This document shows, one piece after another, positions 6,668-12,373 of a DNA stretch of 18,291 bases (position 1 is its first letter; each line of letters starts with the position of its first letter). The notes under the pieces were generated by a model. The model did no database searches, had not been told where the DNA came from, and saw only the letters and a list, made by a program, of their open reading frames with translations. The position numbers and the translations under genes are program-made. The stretch comes from Gammaproteobacteria bacterium (lineage in GTDB: Bacteria; Pseudomonadota; Gammaproteobacteria; Chromatiales; Chromatiaceae): assembly GCA_019136395.1 (NCBI GenBank), contig JAGVUH010000571.1:1-18291 (forward strand). The letters run 5' to 3'.

Positions 6668-6770
6668 CCGCCCCGCCGGGCCGCTCCCGCCCTATGCCAT
6701 CGAAAACCCCATCGCTCAGCCCCGCCCGCGCGCCAGAGAGCGTCCTGGCCGGTCCTGGCCCCTGTTCACT
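6668..6770 (+). repeat. Upstream spacer repeat, copy C
   Basis: Homologous to 4528-4632 and 5131-5236. It starts CCGCCCCGCC, continues with CTCCCGCCCTAT (nearly as in copy A), CCATCGCTC, GCGTCCTGGCC and GGTCCTGGCCC. It lies 258 bp before the ATG at 6926. No gene is supported inside it. Confidence 0.65.
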
Positions 6771-6836
6771 CGCCCCCCCTCGGGACCTGGCGCGCGTCCC
6801 GCCCCCGTTTTCCAAATCGCTGATTTTGCGCGCTTT

Positions 6837-6925
6837 TACCCTTGCGCAAGCCCGACCGGGAGGTACACTTTAAGTAGGGGAATCGCCTAACCCTTTGAGA
6901 AGGCGCGAGTTTCGGGAGAGCAGCC
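6837..6925 (+). promoter_or_regulatory. Conserved promoter-leader, copy iv
   Basis: Copy iv has -35 TTGCGC (6842-6847), a 16-nt spacer and -10 TACACT (6864-6869). The hairpin has stem CGCCT (6884-6888) / AGGCG (6901-6905) and a 12-nt loop AACCCTTTGAGA. TTTCGGGAGAGCAGCC precedes the ATG. It is nearly identical to copy iii from the -35 box to the start codon and drives the five-gene parB operon. Confidence 0.7.
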
Positions 6926-7330
6926 ATGAGAACGACCTTTAACCCGGCCCAAGCCGACTTGTTTGGCGCCCGGGGTCTGCACCTGGACGCGCTGCCGGCG
7001 ATGTCCGCCGGTGAGGAGCAGGTTAACCGTCTGCGTCGGGAGTTGACAGCCGCCCGGGAGGACCTGGCGCGCGTCACGCAACAGGCCAAGTACGACGTGC
7101 TTAACCTGGAGCGCAAGATCGCCGACCAGAGCGGCGAGATCCTCCGGCTGAAGGAGGAGGCCACCCGCCTGCGCTGGGAGCGCTTAAACCGCCACATTCC
7201 GCCCACCGCCTGCGCCATTCCCAAGCCGACCTGGCGACTCCTGATGCAGTTGGTGCACCCGGACAAGCACGACGGGAGCGCCGCGTCCCTGGCCGCCGCG
7301 AAGTGGTTGAACGAGAACAAGCCCGAGTGA
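6926..7330 (+). CDS. Coiled-coil protein with C-terminal J-domain-like HPD motif, 134 aa
   Basis: Residues about 30-88 form a heptad-rich, charged helix (EEQVNRLRRELTAAREDL... ERKIADQSGEILRLKEEATRLRWERL), a likely coiled coil. The C-terminus holds TWRLLMQLVHPDKH with HPD at 111-113, followed by AAAKWLNE, which resembles the end of helix II, the HPD loop and helix III of a J domain. Similar short DnaJ-like proteins occur on ICEs and phages. It could recruit DnaK/Hsp70, or the motif may be borrowed for another interaction. It is the first gene of the operon, and the parB start codon follows 11 nt after its stop. The ATG at 6926 is fixed by GGGAGAGCAGCC. Confidence 0.75.
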   Translation: MRTTFNPAQADLFGARGLHLDALPAMSAGEEQVNRLRRELTAAREDLARVTQQAKYDVLNLERKIADQSGEILRLKEEATRLRWERLNRHIPPTACAIPKPTWRLLMQLVHPDKHDGSAASLAAAKWLNENKPE

Positions 7331-7341
7331 GGAGAGCCGCC

Positions 7342-8205
7342 ATGATTAGAAACCTGTCCGTGAGCCGCGTCTACGGCAACCCCGAGCAACCGCGGAAGTA
7401 TTTCGACCCGGCCAAGCTGACCGAGTTGGCGGAGTCGATCCAGCGGGAAGGGCTCCTGCAACCGATCAAGGTCCGGCCGGATGGCGCGGGCCGGTTTATG
7501 GTCGTGTGCGGGGAGCGCCGCCTGCGCGCCCATGAAATCGCCGGGATCAAGACCATCCGCGCCGATGTCGTGAGCGCCGAGGAACTGGACGACGTGACCC
7601 TGGGCATCCAGGCGATCGTGGAGAACCTCCAGCGCGCGGATATCACCCCGCTGGAGGAGGCCGCCGCTTTCCAGCGCATGCTGGACCAGGGGATCGCCGC
7701 CGAGGACCTGGCCAAGCGCTTGGGGATGAAACAGGTGTTCCGGATCTTCGAGCGGACGACCCTTTTGAACCTGCGGGAGGAGTACCAGGACCTGCTGCGC
7801 AAGCGGGTGCTGTCGAATGCCCAGGCGTATGAGATGAGCCGTCTGCCGCCGCATCTCCAGGACCGGCTGTTCGCCCTGATCCGGGACGACAAGTGCGACA
7901 CGTATAAGAAACTGCGGGATGCCGCGTTTGCCCTGGCGGAGGCGGAGAAGCAACAGGAGATGTTCGCCCCGCCCGCCCCGCCGTCACCTCAAGACCTGAA
8001 GCGCCACGCCACCCTGGAGGAGGGAGTCGAGCGGACCTTGGCCCTGGTCAGGAAGTGCTTCGATGACGAGGGGGGTGTTCCGGCCGCCGCGACCCTGGAC
8101 CCGCCGAGTTGCCTGCGCCTGGCGGATCTGCTGGAGCTGGCCCGACGGGATCTGGGCAAGATCGCGTCGGCCCTGCGGAAATCCGCGATTGCCCGCGCCC
8201 ATTAG
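7342..8205 (+). CDS. ParB/Spo0J-family nuclease or partition protein, 287 aa
   Basis: The N-terminal ParB domain is clear: NPEQPRKYFD (13-22), LAESIQREGLLQPIKVRP (29-46), the CTP-binding GERRLRAHEIAG (57-68) and ENLQRADITPLEEAAAF (94-110). A helix-turn-helix follows (about 116-145, IAAEDLAKRLGMKQVFRIFERTTLL). The C-terminal half is acidic and Ala/Leu-rich and unlike standard chromosomal ParB. No ParA gene is adjacent. On conjugative elements such orphan ParB-like proteins often sit with antirestriction and other early genes, and may be regulators or nucleases and not segregation proteins. It is the second gene of the unit; AGGAGAGCCGCC precedes its ATG and a small gene follows 10 nt after its stop. 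Confidence 0.88.
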   Translation: MIRNLSVSRVYGNPEQPRKYFDPAKLTELAESIQREGLLQPIKVRPDGAGRFMVVCGERRLRAHEIAGIKTIRADVVSAEELDDVTLGIQAIVENLQRADITPLEEAAAFQRMLDQGIAAEDLAKRLGMKQVFRIFERTTLLNLREEYQDLLRKRVLSNAQAYEMSRLPPHLQDRLFALIRDDKCDTYKKLRDAAFALAEAEKQQEMFAPPAPPSPQDLKRHATLEEGVERTLALVRKCFDDEGGVPAAATLDPPSCLRLADLLELARRDLGKIASALRKSAIARAH

Positions 8206-8215
8206 GAGAGCCGTC

Positions 8216-8410
8216 ATGTTGACCGCCTACACCGAACGAGACCTGAAATCCCGGGCAGCCGCCGAGGCCGCCCGGCGCGACCGGGAGCGCGAGGAGGAGC
8301 GCAAGGCGCAAGGTGACGCGCTCCTCCTTTCCTTCCATCTAACCGGATCGCCCCGCCTGGTGGACGAGCTTGCCGCCCTTGGCCAGCGAGACCTATTCCG
8401 TGACCTGTAA
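8216..8410 (+). CDS. Small hypothetical protein, 64 aa
   Basis: I do not recognise it. The N-terminal half is a highly charged helix (ERDLKSRAAAEAARRDREREEERKAQGD), probably a coiled coil or extended helix, and the C-terminal half is hydrophobic to acidic (LLLSFHLTGSPRLVDELAALGQRDLFRDL). It belongs to the parB operon: TAGGAGAGCCGTC links the parB stop (TAG) to its ATG, and the next gene starts 15 nt after its TAA. The shared leader style and tight spacing make it a real gene despite its size. Confidence 0.65.
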   Translation: MLTAYTERDLKSRAAAEAARRDREREEERKAQGDALLLSFHLTGSPRLVDELAALGQRDLFRDL

Positions 8411-8425
8411 CCTGGGAGAGCAGCC

Positions 8426-8650
8426 ATGAAGAAGATGATTTGGCCGATAAGGCTACACGCCGAGACCTGGACCGCCAGCGGTCGCCGCCGGCACATTGGC
8501 CGTTGGGTGGAGGGAGCCGGGGACGCCGTGGGCGCAATCCGCGCCTGCGTGGCCCGGCAGCCCCGGGCCTGGGAGTGGCAGGGGGCGGCGGTCCTCGGGA
8601 TCACCCCCCTCGGCCAAAAGGTCCGAGTAACCATAGGAGAGCAGCCATGA
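8426..8650 (+). CDS. Small basic hypothetical protein, 74 aa
   Basis: I do not recognise it. It is basic and tryptophan-rich (MKKMIWPIRLHAETWTASGRRRHIGRWV...WEWQGAAV), with a probable beta-strand end (LGQKVRVTIGEQP). GGGAGAGCAGCC sits before its ATG. Its TGA stop overlaps the next gene's start as ATGA (8647-8650), and that next gene's ribosome-binding site GGAGAGCAGCC lies inside its last codons, so the two are translationally coupled. Its context is the early-type parB operon; a role in counter-defence or element establishment is only a guess. Confidence 0.65.
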   Translation: MKKMIWPIRLHAETWTASGRRRHIGRWVEGAGDAVGAIRACVARQPRAWEWQGAAVLGITPLGQKVRVTIGEQP

Positions 8651-8925
8651 AGAAGACAGACTACGCCGACTATATGTGCCGGACCTGGCCAGTCCTGACC
8701 ACGCCGGACGACGTGCTGGAGATGGGCGGAGTGATCCGCAATACCTGGGAGAGGTATTTCGATGACCGCGAGGCGATGCAGCGCAACCTTAGCGCCATCA
8801 TTGCCTGGCGGTGCCCCTGGTCCTGGAAGCACTTTAAGCTGATGCGCGACTCGGCCCGAATGTTCGGGGAGCGCATCAAGGAGATGCCTCGGCCAGTGAA
8901 GAAGCCGAGCTTCTGGGACCTGTAA
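8647..8925 (+). CDS. Small hypothetical protein, 92 aa
   Basis: I do not recognise it. It is helical and rich in aromatic residues and methionine (DYADYMCRTWPVL, GGVIRNTWERYFDD, IIAWRCPWSWKHFKLMRDSARMF), ends in PSFWDL and has no membrane segment. It is the last gene of the five-gene unit, coupled to the preceding gene by an ATGA overlap, and is followed by the terminator at 8947-8971. The frame is open upstream to 8440, but the ribosome-binding site and coupling place the start at 8647. Confidence 0.7.
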   Translation: MKKTDYADYMCRTWPVLTTPDDVLEMGGVIRNTWERYFDDREAMQRNLSAIIAWRCPWSWKHFKLMRDSARMFGERIKEMPRPVKKPSFWDL

Positions 8926-8946
8926 CCACCAGGGGATAACCGCGAG

Positions 8947-8971
8947 CCGGGCGAAAGCCCGGTTTTTTTTT
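8947..8971 (+). terminator. Intrinsic terminator of the parB operon
   Basis: Stem CCGGGC (8947-8952), loop GAAA, stem GCCCGG (8957-8962), then nine T. Unlike the other three it uses a GAAA tetraloop and a different stem. It closes the operon 21 nt after the last stop codon. Confidence 0.9.
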
Positions 8972-9497
8972 GCCCAGGTTTTGCGCGTTGCTACGCGCAA
9001 TTTGGCGGACTTCTCCACCTATTCCCCTGGTCCGTGAGCGTAGGAGCGCCATGGATACGGTCCTCCACCACTCGGGGGGGGCACAATAAGCCGAGAGTGC
9101 ATAGAGATCGCAGAGAGCGAGAGAGCGAGAGCGTGCGCGTGCGCGAAACCCTCTAAACGTGCGCTTGGGGTTGATGCCCCGGTCCAAGCCGGGGTCCCTA
9201 ATGGGCTATCGGGGTTTTGGCTGGCGGGGGATTGACGACCATCCGAACCGGGGGGAAAGATGAGGCCGTCCGCCGGGATTGCAGTCCCGGCCCAGGCCAC
9301 CGACGCCTGATCTTCATGCTCCTCCAAGAGGTGCTGTTTCTGGACCCCCTACAAACCTATTAACATAACAATCCTTAACCCCCGCCGCCGTTACCCATTA
9401 AGTTACCCATGGGAGCATTTCGCCTGATTCCACAGGTTAATATTTTTTCAAGTTATTGAATATTATTTAATTATTTCCTGAAAAGAGCGGGGGAAAA
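8972..9497. other. Non-coding region at the right edge of the accessory block
   Basis: No convincing gene. It holds a perfect 8-bp stem-loop TTGCGCGT-TGCT-ACGCGCAA (8981-9000), a tiny ORF at 9051-9089 behind TAGGAGCGCC, a purine-rich low-complexity run of GAGAGCGA words (about 9109-9135), two GC-rich hairpins (CCCCGG/CCGGGG at 9177-9194; GCCGGGA/TCCCGGC at 9272-9291), and a marked AT-rich tract at about 9430-9485. Composition and gene type change across it, so the accessory-to-chromosome boundary probably lies here, but I see no clear attachment-site repeat or tRNA. Confidence 0.45.
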
Positions 9498-11063
9498 CTA
9501 TATGACGGTTAGCGGCCGGCGCTCCCCGGCGTCGGCATACAGCAAGCGGTTCGGGGTCCCGGCGCCCAGGCCGCTGAGCACGTCCGCCGTGGCCCGCCCG
9601 GTGAGCGCCTCCGCCACGGCCGCCGGCGTGGCCCCCGGCTGACGGCCGAGCACCAGCGCCGCCGCGCCGGCGACGTGCGGTGTGGCCATCGAGGTGCCGC
9701 TCAGGGTGGCCGTGGCGCTATCGCCCCCGGCGCCGGCGGAGGGAATGTTCACCCCCGGGGCGAGGAGGTCGACACAGGCGCCATCGTTGGAAAACGCCGC
9801 CCGGGCATCCGTCGGCCCGGTAGCGCCGACGGTGAGGGCGGCGGGCGCGGCGGCGGGGGAGTACTGGCAGGCATCGGCGTTGTCATTGCCCGCCGCCACC
9901 ACCACCGTCAGGCCGGCGGCGACGGCGGTGGCCACCGCCTCATTGAGCGCCGGGGACAGGTAGCTGCCGAGACTCATGTTGACCACGGCGGGGACGCGGT
10001 GCTGGGCGATGACCCAATCCAGCCCGCCAAGCACCGACCACAGGGTGCCGCTGCCGGGGCATCCAGCACCTTGACCGCGACCAGGTGCGCGCCCTTGGCC
10101 ACGCCATAGGTCGTGCCGGCCACCGTGCCGGCGACATGGGTGCCGTGCCCGTGACAGTCGCTGTCGCGGTCGTCGATCAGGTTGGCGCCCCAGCTGGCGC
10201 GACCGGCAAAGTCCGCATGGCTGAGGCGAATGCCGGTGTCGATGATATAGACGGTGACCCCGTCCGCATCCGTCGGCGTGTATTCGCAGGCCTGGTTGAG
10301 CGGCAGCGCCCGCTGGTCGCTGCGGTCGAGCCCCCACGGCGGCGCGACCTGCACCGCGTGGACCTGCAGGCGCTGGTTGGGCTCGAGATGGGCGACGCGC
10401 GGGTCCGCGGCCAGGGCGGTGGCCGCCGCGGCGCTCAGGCGCAGGCCGACCCCGGCCAGGGCATGCCCCCAGTGATGGACCACCTGGCCCTGGTGCTGAG
10501 CGGCGAGCAGCGCCGCGAGGCGGGCGACCTCGGCCCCGGTCTGGCCGGCGGCGCGCCCGGCGGCGCTGAAGACCTGCGGCGGGAAAACGACCAGATACTC
10601 ATCGGGGCGGCGGATCTCAGGGGGGGGGCGGGTCGGCAACGGCGCGGACGACCGGCGGCAGGGCCTCGACGGCGGCGACCTGCGGCGCGGCGCGCAGCGC
10701 GGCCAGGGCGGCGGCATCCAGGGCCAGGGCAGCCTGCCAGGCCTGACGTTGCGCCGGGGTCAGCCGGTCGAGATCCGGGGTGGGGACCCGCAGGTCGACC
10801 CGCGCCCACACCCGGTCCTGCGTGGCGAGGCGGTCGGCGAGGGCCGCGGCGTCGGCGCTGAACGTCGCCTGCGCCGCCCAGGGCGGCGGCGTCGGCAGGG
10901 CCAGGAAGGGATCAAAGTCCGCCGGATAGGGTGCGGGGCCGGCGTCAGGCGCCGCCGGGGGCGCGGCGCGGCCGGGCGCGACCGTCAGCAGCAGGACGGT
11001 CGCCAGCAGGGTGAGGGCGGCGGACCGGCGGGACGGGCACCAACGGGGAGACCAGGCGGACAT
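9498..11063 (-). pseudogene. Secreted subtilisin-family (S8) serine protease, broken by two frameshifts
   Basis: The full catalytic set is present once frames are joined: Asp in VYIIDTGIRLSHADF, His in CHGHGTHVAGT, Asn in VVAAGNDNADA, Ser in SGTSMATPHVAGAAAL. The N-terminus has a signal peptide (AALTLLATVLLLTVAPGRA), a propeptide-like part, and a second inhibitor I9-like part (DEYLVVFPPQ... VAHLEPNQ). Translation breaks twice. The first break is in a run of nine C (plus-strand G at 10620-10628), where dropping one base restores PPPPEIRRPDEY. The second is near 10055-10060 in a GGGG run, where adding one base restores VKVLDA-GSGTLWSVLGGLDW. The two shifts cancel. The ATG at 11063 follows AGGA; a GTG lies 18 nt upstream. 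Homopolymer indels suggest sequencing error, or possibly phase variation, in place of real decay. Confidence 0.8.
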
Positions 11064-11195
11064 GACGGCGATCCTGCGCACAGCGCGAGCGGGGGCGGGG
11101 GAGGCGGCCCGTCACCGGGCGCCACGCCGGCCCCGCTCGCCCCGGGCGCGGTCGGCGCGGTTTCCGCTGACGGGCCGCGGGTGTAAGCTTATCCG

Positions 11196-11219
11196 GCCGG
11201 GCGGGCGTTTTTGCCCGGC
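11196..11219 (+). promoter_or_regulatory. Hairpin upstream of dciA
   Basis: Arms GCCGGGC (11196-11202) and GCCCGGC (11213-11219) surround a 10-nt loop ending in five T. It lies about 55 nt before the dciA-like start codon, within the likely 5' leader. It could affect expression of that gene; no known RNA family is recognised. Confidence 0.3.
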
Positions 11220-11272
11220 ATGGTGCAGGGCAAAACGGTTCTTTCCGCGCCGGGCGCGCGGCAGGCAGGCAG

Positions 11273-11767
11273 ATGGCATCCCCCTCCTCGATCGGCACCC
11301 TCCTCCGGCAGGGCGCGCCTTGCGCGGCGCTCGGCGCCGGGTTACGCCAGCGTGACCGGCTGCTGGCGGAGGTGCGGGCGCTGCTGCCGGCGGAGCTGCG
11401 GGCGCATTGCGTCGGCGCGACCCGCGAGGGGGAGCGGCTGACCCTCACCACCGAGGCGAGCGTGTGGGCGGCGCGGCTGCGCTTTGCCGTCCCGCCGCTG
11501 CTGGCGGCGTATGCCCAGCGCGGCGCGCCGCTGACCAAGGTCCAGGTGCGGGTGCTGCCGCCGACGCCCCTGCGGGCGGCGGGCGCGGAGCTGACGCCCG
11601 CCGCCGCGCCGCGGGCGCGACTCACCGTGCCCGGGCCGGCGGTGACCGACCAGCTGGAGGCCCTCGCCGCCGGGCAACCCGACGACCCCCTGGCCGCCAG
11701 CCTGGCCCGTCTCGCCCAGACGCTGCGCGCCGCCCAGCGCGCCCGGGCGGCGGGCGGCGGCGCCTAG
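11273..11767 (+). CDS. dciA: DciA-family (DUF721) DnaB helicase loader, 164 aa
   Basis: DciA is the ancestral bacterial loader of the replicative helicase DnaB and binds it directly. The N-terminal half matches the DUF721 core: LRQRDRLLAEVRALLPAELRAHCVGATREGERLTLTTEASVWAARLRFAVPPLL, including the characteristic S-x-W-A-x-x-L-R-F-x-x-P-x-L-L segment and a following KVQVRVLPP strand. The C-terminal half is Ala/Pro/Arg-rich and probably disordered, as in many members. The ATG at 11273 has only a weak ribosome-binding site (AGGCAG). The frame is intact. A dnaB gene lies 2.2 kb downstream in the same window, the expected partner. The gene is divergent from the protease gene and converges on the CMD-family gene. 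Confidence 0.85.
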   Translation: MASPSSIGTLLRQGAPCAALGAGLRQRDRLLAEVRALLPAELRAHCVGATREGERLTLTTEASVWAARLRFAVPPLLAAYAQRGAPLTKVQVRVLPPTPLRAAGAELTPAAAPRARLTVPGPAVTDQLEALAAGQPDDPLAASLARLAQTLRAAQRARAAGGGA

Positions 11768-11792
11768 GGCGGCGGGGGCGGCCGCGGCCGGG

Positions 11793-12371
11793 TCAGGCGG
11801 CGGCGTCCAGCCCCTCCAGGGGCCGGAGGGCGGGCTCCAGGGGCACCCGCAGCACGTTATTCACCAGGGCGAACACCTGATACTGCGCCACCAGGTGGAT
11901 CAGGCCGACGATGTCCGCCGCGGTCAGGTCGGCGGCCGCCCGCGCCCAGCCGGCGTCCTCCACGGCGCCCGCCCGCTGGAAGACTGTGGTCAGGGCCAGC
12001 AGCGCGGTTTCGCGGGGCGGGAAGTCGCCGGGCGCCGGGCCGGCGCGCAGGGCGGCACGTTCGACCGCCGTGACCCCGTACTCCGCGGCGACCGGCACAT
12101 GGTGGCGCCAGATGTAATCGCAGCGGTGCAGCACGGCAAGCCGCAGGATGACCAGTTCCTGTTCGCGGAAACTCAGCGTCAGCTGGGTCTTGGCCGCGCT
12201 CCAGTAGCGCAGGAAATCCGGCAACACCGTCGGCGCGTACAGCAGCGTGCCCAGCACATTGACCGGCGCCAGGCGGCCGACCAGGGCGTTGCGGGGGAGC
12301 GCGTCCAGCCAGGCGCCACACGCCGGCGGCAACGGGTCCAGGGGGAGGGGCGGCAGGCGCGGGGGCGGCAT
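11793..12371 (-). CDS. Carboxymuconolactone decarboxylase (CMD/AhpD-like) family protein, 192 aa
   Basis: The family fold is shown by YWSAAKTQLTLSFREQELVILRLAVLHRCDYIWRHHVPVAAEYGV, where the Glu, Cys and His of the active-site helix (E-x-V-x-L-x-x-A...R-C-D-Y-x-W-x-H-H) are in place, followed by a second helical half (FPPRETALLALTTVF, LTAADIVGLIHLVAQYQVFALVNNVLRVPLE). The second Cys of the AhpD peroxidase CxxC is absent (CDYI), so a thiol peroxidase role is unlikely; many such members are annotated simply as CMD family. The ALDH gene ends 2 nt before its start codon, so the two form an operon and may act in one catabolic or detoxifying step. The substrate is unknown. Confidence 0.85.
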   Translation of the reverse strand: MPPPRLPPLPLDPLPPACGAWLDALPRNALVGRLAPVNVLGTLLYAPTVLPDFLRYWSAAKTQLTLSFREQELVILRLAVLHRCDYIWRHHVPVAAEYGVTAVERAALRAGPAPGDFPPRETALLALTTVFQRAGAVEDAGWARAAADLTAADIVGLIHLVAQYQVFALVNNVLRVPLEPALRPLEGLDAAA

Positions 12372-12373
12372 GG

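Noticed and set aside
6057..6815. 252-codon minus-strand frame opposite ardA
   Set aside because: It is an antisense shadow of ardA that also crosses its terminator and promoter; ArdA is unmistakable on the other strand.
6766..7953. 395-codon minus-strand frame opposite the J-domain and parB genes
   Set aside because: Antisense shadow: the plus strand shows ParB motifs, shared leaders and ordered ribosome-binding sites.
8981..9003. Second terminator after the parB operon
   Set aside because: The TTGCGCGT/ACGCGCAA stem is strong, but only three T follow and a full terminator already lies immediately upstream.
9051..9089. Tiny ORF MDTVLHHSGGAQ behind TAGGAGCGCC
   Set aside because: Twelve residues with no conservation signal; kept only as part of a possible degenerate cassette, not as a gene.
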